Positions 1 to 12,500 of a DNA stretch of 64,000 nt are shown here, one piece after another (position 1 is the stretch's first letter; every line of letters starts with the position of its first letter). The DNA lies in contig NC_092656.1 of NCBI RefSeq assembly GCF_032118995.1, positions 22,030,965 through 22,094,964 on the forward strand, read 5' to 3'. The translations under genes were made by a program, and so were the position numbers. A model generated the notes under the pieces. It was not told the DNA's origin, did not search any database, and saw only the letters and a program-made list of their open reading frames with translations. The DNA comes from Asterias amurensis (Eukaryota > Echinodermata > Asteroidea > Forcipulatida > Asteriidae).

Positions 1-1
1 A

Positions 2-70
2 GTCACACAACCTGTAACTGCTGCTCAACCAGGAATCACAGCCAAGTTTACGATACAACCTGGGACGTAG
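2..70 (+). CDS. Possible C-terminal tail of a plus-strand gene, cut by the window edge
   Basis: An open frame enters at the left edge and ends in TAG at 68-70. Its last residues read KFTIQPGT after a Thr/Gln/Pro/Ala-rich stretch. An AATAAA-like signal follows at about 119. Only 22 codons are visible, so no family can be named. The minus-strand coiled-coil gene's last visible donor is at 505-504, so this would be a convergent or nested neighbour. A chance open frame of this length is quite possible. Confidence 0.22.
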   Translation, partial: VTQPVTAAQPGITAKFTIQPGT

Positions 71-125
71 CAGCAGACCGATCACCCTAAGGGGTGTGAC
101 TTTCTTAGTCAAATATCAAATAAAA

Positions 126-505
126 CCTGAAGAGAAACAGACTGGGAACTTTTTAATTTTGAGGTTGAACATAAACAAAATTTACTTGAAATGATCCTGT
201 ACCTTGCGGTTTATTTCCTGGAGCTGGTGTCATATTCAAGAGTTTTATTTTTTTATGTGAATTTGCATATCAGTTGCAATGTTTGTTACTGGTTTAAGTC
301 AGCGCACTATTGCATTTAAGTAAAACCAATTGAGGCTGGCTGAAATCTACATAACATAAGGCTCACTCTGCTACGCAGCTAACCACAAAGCGCGGAGCAC
401 CAGTCACAGCAATGTAAATCACCTAATATTCTGACAGGTTACCAGTTGCCGCTAAGCAGGATGTTTCTGAGCTAAGCAAATTTTCTTCGGGGTCCAAATT
501 CTGAC
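126..505. other. Left-edge non-coding stretch
   Basis: No convincing exon apart from the weak minus-strand candidate at 109-126. Positions 320-490 carry a diverged copy of the 'gagcaccagtcac...gctaagca' foldback relic that recurs at 57.7 kb. Confidence 0.3.
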
Positions 506-3500
506 CTGATCTTTGAGTTTCATCTCAGCCTCAAGGGCATCAGTTGCCGCGGTAACCTTGCCATCAATCTCATCCTCCAGGTTGCGTTTCTCCTCGCGGA
601 CGTTCTCCAATTCTTGAGTGATCATCTCAAGCTCTTCCTTGGTTGACTCGTGGGAGGACCGTTCCTCGCGGAGTTTGCGCTCCGTGTCGTCGACTTGACG
701 CTGCAGGGCAGCCAGTTGAGCTCCGAAACCCTAGATGCGTTACCAAACAAATATTAATGATTTGGGGTTAAACAAAAAACACATTTGCAACCTCAGGTCC
801 ACACTTCATATGTAATACTTAAACAACATGTACACTAAGGTTTTCACAGCCACTCTTTAATAGTTTTTGAAAATGTAAAAAAAAAAAAATTAATCTAGAA
901 AGAATTAATTAATCCACACCTCAACATCATCCTCATCAAAGTCAAGGTTTGCCAGTGCCGCCGCCGTTGCAGCAGCTGCCGACCCTCCCCCTGTTTCCAC
1001 ATTAGCTAGTCTTGATTCCAGATCCTCTTTTGCTCGTTCAAGCTCCCTGATAGTCTCCTCTTGCTCCGAGTTGGTCTCCGTCAGCTGCTCATTCTCTTCC
1101 TCCAGCTCTTGGATGCGACTTTCCAGAGCTTTGAGATCGTTGGAGCTTGCTTGGCCTGCGGGTGAGACAAGTCACAGGCATTAAGAAAATATGTCTCGTC
1201 AAGAGTTTGAATTTCAACACACGGCACCAGCCTTTTTGTCCCATCCAAAGGAAGGAACCAGCCTTTTCGTACCATCCAAAGGACGTAGCAATAATGGTTA
1301 AGTTTCTTGCTCAAGGACAGAAATGTCTAGACTGGGACTCGAACCCACACTTTGCTGATCAGAATGTGAAACACCACAGCTTGAGTTCGGTGCTTTAAGC
1401 TACTTGTGTCATCGCCACGCCACATTGCGCACCGGACTCAAGCGCTGGGGTGTGGGTTCGAATCCCGTTCGTGATACTTGTGTCCTTGACCAAGATATAG
1501 TTCACTATAATTGCTTCTCTTCACCCCGGGGTAAAATGGGTACCTGTGAGGGGAAGTTGATACTGTGTTTCTAAAAGCCGCGCGTCACAGCAGCTCGGGG
1601 TTTCTGAAGGACACGTATCTACAACTGGGAATCAAACCTGCACTCTGTCGATCAGTAACACCAGAGCTAGAGTCCAGTATGCTTGACCGCTCGACCACAA
1701 CACAACATGATAATAATGAGAGTAACTATACATGTAAATATGAATAGTAAACTTGCGGGTACAACCATGAGTACAGTCTCTTTGTTTCAAACAGTATACT
1801 CAGCTCGTCTTCAGGTGAATGTTTACATTAGTTACTGACCTGTCGATTGTACGGAAACCTGAGCCTCGGCCATCGGTTTCAGATCCTTGGGTATCTGACC
1901 CGTAGCCAGAATGGACAGGGCTGTGATGTTGGTCTGATTGGCCAGACACTGAGCATTGCTGTCCTCCAACGATGCAAACAGCACCTTGGCATTCTCATCT
2001 CTGAAACACAAAAACAAAGTAAGATTTTTTTGGAAGGCACAGGACAAAACTGGTAATTACTCAAAATAGTTGTTGCCATAAAAACTTACTTGGTAACAAG
2101 TAAGCTTGGGCGATATCTCAATATAATCACGATACCATTTCTTAAACGATTGCCATATCGTCTTGATTTTTCAGCAAGTCGTGGTTTTGATGAAGTATCA
2201 TGATGTCTTTCCCTAGTTGAGACGTCTTGCAACCACAAAAGGCTATTAAAAACAAATATATAAATCCCAGAACCAACCGCAAGATTCCCCACCTGAAAAA
2301 AATAACATCAAAGACTTTAACGTCCAGGCGGTCACCCACAGACACTTCAGAAGTAACACAATGTATCAATTACCTCCCCTGTGTCACAACCGGGACTCAA
2401 ACGCACACTCCGCTGACCTAGAAGCTGAAGGGGTGGGTTGTTTTTAAACTGAGTGGTTGGTATTAGAGTACATTCTTTGTGGCTGGGCGGCTTTATAGAG
2501 GTGATGGTCACCTGGTCCTCCTTGCCACTCACTGGCTTGGTATTTTAATTTATTTAGTTTCTTTGTGTCGTTATTTATCTATTTGTATATTTTTATGCTA
2601 GTGTAAAGAAAAAATAAAACTCAAACTAAATTGAATAGGCCTTGATGAGAATAGGCCTTGATGAAAAACCCCATAGAAGTACAACAGAGCTTGAGTCAAG
2701 AAAGCCCTGGCGGTCTTACACTTTCATATTATACTACAGTGACGTCCTGGACATCAGGGTCCATTTCTGGGGCGGAAAATTTTCAAAGCTTCATAACTCA
2801 AGTCTTACCTGCAAGAAAGCACTAATTTCAACAGATTCACATTCCATGGCAGCATATGTTTTTCTGCGGTGGGTTTTGATCGTCATATATTCTTTGAAGA
2901 AGTTATGAAGCTTTGAAAATTTTCCATCCCAGAAAAGGGCCTTAATAGTTAGGACTCTGTATCTATGTACAAAGGAAGAGTCCTATATAGGGAAAGAGTC
3001 AGGTGTTCTTTATCGGCTGATGTTACAAAAAAAAGTTCAAGAACCGTACCTATCCTTTTCCTCTGGGTAGCTTCCGTGTTCCTGGTTGTATTTCTCAATC
3101 CACACTTCCAATTCTTGTTTAGCCTTTTCCCTCTCTGCCACAAGGTCTTCCTTCTCTGCTTTGGCCTTCTCCAGCTTAGCTTGGACGTCTTCATCTGAGC
3201 GTTCTTGCTGTGCCGACTGAAATAAGGAAATATGATTAAAATTAGTATTATTATTCTACATGAGGGTTTCTTGCCCATGCAGACTAGGGCGGTGGACTCA
3301 AGTTCTGTAAATTACAGACTGTATCATAATTGCTTCTCTCCACCAAAGAGTACAAATGGTACCGGCAAAAACTGGGGCGTACAATACAATAACAAATAGG
3401 TAAAAATCTCTGTTTTCAATACAAGTAACAAAAATAAAAAAGTTATGAGAAAGAAACCACAAACATTTCTCTGCATCAGCCATGCACATCCCCCAAATTT

Positions 3501-6500
3501 TCACGGTCGAAAACCAACAACTGATTCAGTTGAACTCTTGCCTATTGTGATCACTGGCCAATGACTAAAACAGTTATTGGACACAGCCATGTCAGCGCAC
3601 CCCTGTGTACTTTGCGATGGTCTGTAAATTAGGGTGCAATTTAGTCTTTAGTCTAAGTAACTAATTTTTTTCTTAAATGTTTTGCTCCTGGTGGTTCTGT
3701 TTAGTTTAAATTGTTTACCTCTCTTGTGGTTTTCAAACTGCCCTTTTTATTTTTAGTGTTGTTATTTTAATATATTGTTTATTTTAGTGGTAGGTGCCTT
3801 GAGGCCTGGCATAAGGCGCTATATAAATACTAAATACTATATTATTATTATTATTAGGCCACATAAAAAAAAGTTGTTGATAGTCCTTTTTTTTCTGCAT
3901 GGGGAGGGAGGGATTTTTTTTTTATAAAGTTTTGTTGATATGCCGAATATGAAATCAAGAATAAAGAAATCATCACAATCACTATAAAACAGAGGGTTTG
4001 TGTGTATTTGATGTTTTCAATAGTTTTGTCAAACAAATTTAACTCTTAGATGACATTTTCTGTAAACTTTTTCAAACAACTAATCACAGTGTAGCCCAAG
4101 TAAATACTTAAATACTAGAATTGTTCTTGCCTTGCCAACATGAATAAAAACCTTCTTTAAACATCTTATCAAACCTGTACATTTTGAAAAAAATATCAGC
4201 TGAAAAATCTGGGCAGTAAAAGTATAAAGAGATATCCAGACATGGGAAAAATAAAAGAAAAAAAATGGGGTCAGGGGTTTTAATTGGTCGCGCGGGGACA
4301 ATCAACATTTTTAAATTTTATGTGGCCTTATAATTGACAGCTGCTAGCCATACCTGTAAGACCACAGCCTCTAGGACAAGTTTGAGGTTCTGATCATCCT
4401 CTCTCGGTCTCGCCTCCTCCACCTTCTTTTCTTTCTTCCCGGCCTTCTTCTTCTCCTTCTCAAGGGTCTTAATCTTCTTCTCTCTGTCCCTCAGGCTGGT
4501 CTCCATCTCGGTCAGTCGAGACTCGAGATCACGGACCTTCAGCTGGGACGCTTCTAGGGCTGCTAGAGTTGCTGGATCGGGCAAGACGATCTGCCGATAA
4601 AAAGATGGCGGACTCAAAGTCTGGTATAACAATATTGGTTTTTACACTGTTTAAAGGCACGGCAGCCAGTTTCACAAAACTCTTGGATTAATCCTATCTT
4701 GAGTTTGGACTTGTAGCTTGTCTTATCTTAAGATGGGTTCAATGCATTCTAACGTCTATGGTTATGGAACATAACTCGTATTAAGTCCTAAGATTAATCC
4801 TAAGTTAGGAAGGGTTTGGTGAAATTGACGGCAGGACACCTTTGGTACTTGTCAAAGACCAGTGACCTCAATTGGTGTATCCCAACATGAATGCATAAAA
4901 TGACACACCGGTGAATATTTGGGTTCAACTGGTCGTCACAGTTGCAAGAAAATTATGAAAGAAAAAACCCTTGTTGCACAAATTTGTGTACTTTCAGATG
5001 CCCAATAAATTGCTTCAGGCCTGAAGTCTTTTACTATTTGAGTGATAAATGATCTCTTTCTCAAAAACTATGTTACTTCAGAGGGAGCTGTTTCTCAAAA
5101 TGTTTTAAACTACCAACAGCTTTCAAAATGAATCCAACATTTCCTTGGTACGACAAAAGTCTCTTACCTCAACGGTTTTAATGACAGGCTCTAGGACGTC
5201 TGGTTGCTGCACTTCTGGGGCCTTACCCTCCTTCAGAGTGGCTAAGGTGACCAGCTTGGCGTCAAGCTCCACCTTCTTTGTCTCTGCCTCAGCGAGCTGA
5301 GTGTCCAACTCTTTGACTGTCTCAGACCTAGGATAGTGATATTAATAATATTAGTTTTGATCTATAATAGTAATAATAATCAGGTTAAGTTGGCTCAAAG
5401 GCTTCTTGCCCTGTCTTTCACTTCTGTGGACCCCGGTTTGAATCCTGCCTTAGACCAGAGCCTTGCATGTAGATTTGGTTTCAGTCCCTACCTGGGCCCA
5501 ATTTCATGGCTCTGCTTACCGCTGAATTCTGGGCTTACGATCACGATTCCCTGCTTACGTGCAAGCGCCAAATTTCTGCGCTAGCCTTGTAAGCCTAGAA
5601 TCCCTAGTTATGCGGAGTTGACACGCAGAAGCCAAAATTTGTCGCTAACCCGTGAAATACGCTTGCCGTAAGCACGGAATTCCCTGCTTCCGGAAGCGCC
5701 GATTCTGTGCGTACGGTAAGCAGAGCCATAAAATTGGGCCCTGATTGCTTGAATTTTTCCCCCTTTTGGGTTTCCTTCCACATCTAAAACTAAACATTAC
5801 ATTATGCTTCCTATTCATCTTGTTATTTGTGCTAATTATGCTGTGGGATGTGTAATAAAATAAAATAAAATGAAATAATACTTTTGGAGGCTCGTCATCC
5901 TTTACTTGCAGCTCAAAAGCTGAATTGTCAAAGACGAGGCTACAATGTGTCAAGCAGCAAGCATGTTTGGGCACCTACAAAACCCAGCCACGTCAACCCA
6001 TACACAACGACGGAGCACAGCCTGAGATTGAAAGTGTGTCTGAACCGATTCAACCGAAACTGGTATTGGTTTGCCAAAACGCACCCCAGGGGTTGTGAGC
6101 GAGCAAGGCAAGCTGGGAAAAAAATGGCGCAACGAGATCGTTCAGCCCTGGGAGCTAGATTGCTTATGATTAATATTCTTTATCCCTAATGCAAATTTCA
6201 ATCTATTAAATTGTTGCAGTAGCCGCTGATAAAATACAGGGTTCGAACTGCCTCTAACTACTGGGCAATCTCGATAAGACATTGCTCTAGAATTACAAAG
6301 GTCGTGGGTTTGAATCCCGCCTGAGTAATATGTCTCTGATTTTTTTAGAGAGCTTGGGAATGCACTATAGTGCTGTTAAAAATCAGTGTATATGTGTAAA
6401 ACCAAAATGAATATTATGATTCCCCGGCCCTTCACCTGTCTTCCTCTGTCGGCTCCCGTCCACTCTGCATCTTGAAGTCTTCCTCCCACTGTTTAATCTC

Positions 6501-9500
6501 CTCCTTAAGCTGTTGGCTCTCCTCGTCCATGATCTCCTGATCCTTCTGAGTTGTCTCTAACTGCTCTGAGATGATGGCTTCGTTGTCTTTCTGAGCCAGG
6601 GATGCCAGGATCACATACTGGGCCTGGATGTAGTCGTACTTTCCTTGCAAGATGACGAGTTCCTGACACAAAAACAAAACATTTCCGTAAACCCTTCTGT
6701 CATCTTTTTCAAATACAAACTCTAGTTTCAATGGAAGATTTTGAGGAATTTTAGCTGGAAGCAGACCTGAGCAGCCAACGTTTGCATTTTACAATCAAGG
6801 AGATTTTGTACACCACTCAGGAAGATATAAAGAAATTCCATTTTGAGACAACGTTTCCAGGGAGTTTTTCAAATCTGTTCTTCAAATCATGAAAACATAT
6901 GGTTTTATTTTCAGGGCACTTTCTGCAGAATCAGATAGAGTTGACAGCTCTGGCAGAATCGGTTACAAGGTGCTATGTGTATAAGGGGCTTACACATACC
7001 TCAGTACACCTGTAGAAAATATATACTTAGCTATATTAAAGGCAGTGGACACTATTGGTAATTGTCAAAGACTAGCCCTTCACAGTTGGTGTATCTCAAC
7101 ATATGCATAAAATAACAAACCTGTGAAAATTTGAGCTCAGTCGGTCATCGAACTTGCGAGATAATAATGAAAGAAAAAACACCCTTGTCACACGAAGTTG
7201 TGTGCATTTAGATGGTTGATTCCGAGACCTCAAATTCTAAACTTGAGGTCTTGAAATCAAATTCGTGGAAAATTACTTCTTTCTCGAAAACTATGGCACT
7301 TCAGGGGGAGCTGTTTCTCACAATGTTTTAAACCATCAACCTCTCCCCATTACTCGTTACCAGGTAAGGTTTTGTGCTAATAATTATTTTTAGTAATTAC
7401 CAATAGTGTCCCCTGCCTTTAACTGCATGTTATTATTTTAAAATAATAATAATAAAAAGAAAAAGAAAAATGGGGCTTACCTTTTGGGACTGTATCATCT
7501 TCTCTTCCATCTTGGCTCTTTGGTCCTCCGCTCTCCTCCTCTCTGCCTCCGACATCCCACTAGTTACCACAGCAACTGACGCTGCCACGCCCACAGCTGC
7601 CCCAGCATGTGTCTCCCTTGGCCCTTCAGACCTCAGACTCGCACGAGATCCGCGTTGTTCATCCAACATCCTCTCGGAGGATACATCTCCTGAGGATCGA
7701 CGGTTGGTGTCAACGACAACAGGGACCGTCCGTACGGCTGTCCTCGCTTCTTCGAGTTCTTGGCGGAGTTTCTCGACTTCATCATGATGAGCCTGCTTCT
7801 CAGAGAGAAGCTGATCTTCCATGATCTAAAGATGAGAAGGATTGAAATTGAATTCAGGGTTCATTGAAATTCAAAGCTCTGGTAAACTCAAAAAACACCT
7901 AGAAAAAAACCCAGGATTACATAATTACATCTGAGGATTTCAGCCACTTTTTATTCAACAGTTGTTTTTTAAAAGAAGACCAGTGCCCAATCACATGGCT
8001 CGGCTAACCGAAAGCAAAAAATCGGCACTTACGGAAGCAGGAAATTCTGCCCCGACACTAAGCACCAGGATTACCTTATACTCCCCAAGGAGCTGAGATG
8101 GTTTGATATCAGGACGTGTTCTTAATTTATCCATGGTCCCTTATAGTTCTGAGCAGACGATTTTATTTCTCACTGCTAATAAAGACACCCAATTCCAAAA
8201 CGAGTCCCCTAGACTTTATAGACTTTTATCGTGGTGCAGCTATCTTGAATTTCTTCCATTGGTACAAATGTTACCAAAGTGAGGCTGGAATAACAAAATA
8301 GTCTGGTCCCTATTTGAAAAATGATTATAATCATTCATTATTGTTATTGGATACAAGGAACATGACCAAGGGCTATTGGTACCTACCTTCCTCTCTTCCT
8401 CAAGGTCCTTTTGGGAGGAAACAAACGTGGATTGGTTCTGGTCCATCTTCTGCGTTAACTCACGAGTCAGCTCCTCCTACGAACATAAAACATGAATGAT
8501 CATTAACTGAGAAAACTGCAAGAAGTTTGTTAAAATCTTCAATATATTCAAGTGGCAGAACAGTGTCATCTTATATAATTCCGGTCCTGACCGACCATTT
8601 TGTCTCTATTTAGTGAAACTATGAGAGGCAGTTAAGTGTTTTAGTAATGAGCAGTCCCGAAGGGAGTGTTTTAAAGTAGGCAAATTCTAGGCACAAAGGA
8701 ATGTTCATGTACCACCAGAGGCAACTCCCTCAATCCAGTGCACCACCAGAGACAACTCCCTCAATCCAGTGCACCACCAGAGGCAACTCCCTCAATTCAG
8801 TGTACCACCAGAGGCAACTCCCTCAATCCAGTGTACCACCAGAGGCAACTCCCTCAATCCAGTGTACCACCACAGGCAACTCCCTCAATCCAGTGTACCA
8901 CCAGAGGCAACTCCCTCAATCCAGTGTACCACCAGAGGCAACTCCCTCAATCCAGTGTACCACCAGAGGCAACTCCCTCAATCCAGTGTACCACCAGAGG
9001 CAACTCCCTCAATCCAGTGTACCACCAGAGGCAACTCCCTCAATCCAGTGTACCACCGGAGGCAACTCCCTCAATCCAGTGTACCACCGGAGGCAACTCC
9101 CTCAATCCAGTGTACCACCGGAGGCAACTCCCTCAATCCAGTGTACCACCAGAGGCAACTCCCTCAATCCAGTGTACCACCAGAGGCAACTCCCTCAATC
9201 CAGTGTACCACCAGAGGCAACTCCCTCAATCCAGTGTACCACCGGAGGCAACTCCCTCAATCCAGTGTACCACCAGAAACTGTACGGGTGTAGTCTATGT
9301 TACTGGGCATTCTGCGCTTACACAGCTAACATAGGAATTCGGTGCTTGCCTTGTAAGCAAAGAATGGTTATCACAAGTGCATAATTCGTCGGAAAGCATG
9401 AGCCACAAAATTCGACTCTGTCCATCACAATTTCAGTCTTTCCTGCTTTCTTGCCTCCTATTAAAACAAAACAATCTTTACAGTCCAAACAAATTTCCAG

Positions 9501-12500
9501 CTACCTTTTCCTTTTCTTGTCTGTCGTACTCCATTTTGTTGATGATCAGTAACTTCTTCTTTTCCTTCATGAGTGCCTTGTTACGACTATTTAGACTCTG
9601 CAAAGAACAACAAATCAATTATGCAATTAAAGAAAACATTTTTCCTAATGAATTTTGTTCTGGTTTAACTGTTTAATTAAGCCTCTGTCAATAGCAATTA
9701 AATGATAAACAATATTATTAATATTTATTCGTGGCTACTCAAAAAACACAATTTATACAAAAATTCTGTTTGCACAGCAATAATGAAAAAGGGTGGGATT
9801 GCCCATATCTAGTTGGCCAGGATTAACAAAAGAGTACCCAAACATCGAGACTCTAAAGTACGTTATTCTCAACTTGAAAATGGGAACATTGAATGTCAAA
9901 TACACATTTACAAATCAATAAATCATTATGAAAAGGTAAGAAGAAATTTAAATAAAACAATGAAATCAGAGCACTAAGTATGCAGAGCTCATTTTTTAAG
10001 CATGATACCTACTCCTTTCACATAGCACCATGTAATGGTTTACAAGGTGCTGTGACGCAATATGCAGCCAATCAAACCAATGCTTATGCACACATTCTTG
10101 TGGGATCTTTGTTCATCTTGGACCCCTAAAGAGGAATTTTTAAGAACAGCAGTACCCCACAAACCACTATCCCTAAAGTGTGGGATTAAAAGTGCACCAT
10201 ATTAACATGCAATTTAGTTTCAAGAATCTCTGTGTGTGATCTCAGTGCAAGGAGTCTATAGATACTCTAAAATCTTGACTCACTTGTAGCGTCTCCTCCC
10301 AGTACGTCTTCTTGCTGCCGAAGTCATCTCTGTGTATCTCAATCACATGGCGGAATGTCTTGACTTTCTCGCGATACTGAATTCGAAGGCCACCTACAAA
10401 CATATTGAATTGGCCCTGGCAGGAGAGAAAGAAGAACAAAATGGTAGACCGTTAATAGGAAATGAAAGGTAACTTCATACAGTGGGACTTTTGATTATCA
10501 TAAAAATTTCGCTTCAGTTTCATTTGTGACATCATAACTTTCCCAGTTTGATGTCAATTTTGCAATATAAAGATGAAGTAATGCAAAGTTCGTGGGTTTG
10601 AATCCCACCCAGGCGATTTGCCTGTGGAATTTTTTCAAAGAACTCGGGGGGGAAAGTACTGGGCATACAGGTTTAATACAAATTGGGGCAACGGTAAAAA
10701 CAAGTTCTAAAATTATGGAATACAAAAAGGAAGCCCTGTTCATACTTCCTGCGAATGTGAAGGCGATTTTGATTATGACGTCACAAATTTGCAGCAGTTG
10801 AACTGTGTTGATTTCCTGCGAGGGCAGCCATGTGACGTCAAAATTTGCTTCGCATTCGCAGGAAGTATGAACCAGGTTATAGAACCGTGGTAAATCATAT
10901 AGAGGTTACCTGCGTCTCATCCTCGATCATCTTGTAAGTGTCCTCAATCTGACCGACGATGCGGATGTGGTTGTACTTCATCTTCTTCATGTCGTCCATC
11001 ACCTTGGCCAGGCAGTCACGGGCGTAGACATACGGGACGTAAGCCTGCTGCTCGTGCTCCAACTGCGGCGGTTTCAGGTGCACATTGGACGAGGTCGCTA
11101 GGCTCTGGTTGTCTAGAGAAGGGGCAAAAAGTGCACAATGATTGGGTTCAGAAATGAGAGCTCAAATGAGCATCGTGGCCGAACGGTCTAGTTCACCGGA
11201 CCCAAGCTTTGGCTCTGGCGTGAGCACTATCCCACGTTTACTGATGGAGACCAGCCATCACAGAAGCTGTGATTTTGAAAAGGGTCTATGATGGGTACAT
11301 TGGCCTCAGTGTTTTGGCGTGTTGTGGCCGAGCGATCCAGTGTACGGGACCCAAGCTCTCGTGTTGTCAGCAGCAGAGAGTGGGTTAGTCAAACAAATTG
11401 TCAAGCTCTTTGATTGATGTTTGAGTCTTTTTACTGCCAGTCCTATATTTCTATCCACAACTTTTGATACAATTTTTACAAGACGATGTAAATAAGTTTT
11501 TCCACTGTGTATAAGGTCTTTGAATTAGCATAACAAGTTACATTAGAGTAACCTAGTGAGTTACATGTATGACTTTTGGACATGTTTACTCACCCTCATT
11601 GTCTCTCTGCTCAGCATCCCTGGTCTTATTTCCCGGCACCGTCAGTGTATTCTCCCCATTGACACGCCGGCTCTCGTCTGCCTCCTTCACGCTGATCACA
11701 GACTGCGAGCCGGACGCAACGGCTGCGTGGGCACCTACGCCTGGGGATCTGTTGCGTGTCTGCGGGGACTTTCCACGCTTGGGGGCGCCAGACTTGGGGC
11801 GCATAGAGGACGGGGGATCTATTGGTATCTCGCTGATGTCCTGCATACTTGACATACTCCAGGCTTTTGTGAGAAAATAAAAATCATGAAACTTCATTAA
11901 TAAAATTAGCAACACTGCTGTCATTAGTATGCTGGGCCCAATTCCATAATTCTGCTAAAAAACAACAAAAGGTATCTTTTAGAACAACATGATAATGCTT
12001 TCCAGAACAAAGATATAGCCTAACATCACAAGGTTGGACAGCCACTTCCAAGGTGAGGGCTACACGTACATACATGTACCTTATTTGGGCTGTTGAACCT
12101 AATCAACTGTCACCATTGGCACGTTCACACCTATTCCCGGGGCAGAAACAGGATTACTCCTTAAAGAAACACGTTGCCTTGGATCGGTTGAGTTGGTCTT
12201 TGGAAAGCGTTTGAAACCGTTTGATATACAATGCATAGATGTTTGATAGATAATTTAAAAGCAGAACACAATGATCCACACAAATTTGCCTCGAAATTGC
12301 GTGGATTTCCTTTTTCTTTTGTGAACTAACGATCGGCCATTTATGGGAGTAAAATATTTGACTCCCATAAATGGCTGACCGTGTTAGTCGACGAGATAAA
12401 GGGAAAACCACGCAATTTCGAGTGATACTTGTGTGGATCATTATGTTCTACTTTTAAATTATCTATCAAACCATATGCATTTTATAACAAATGGTTACAA

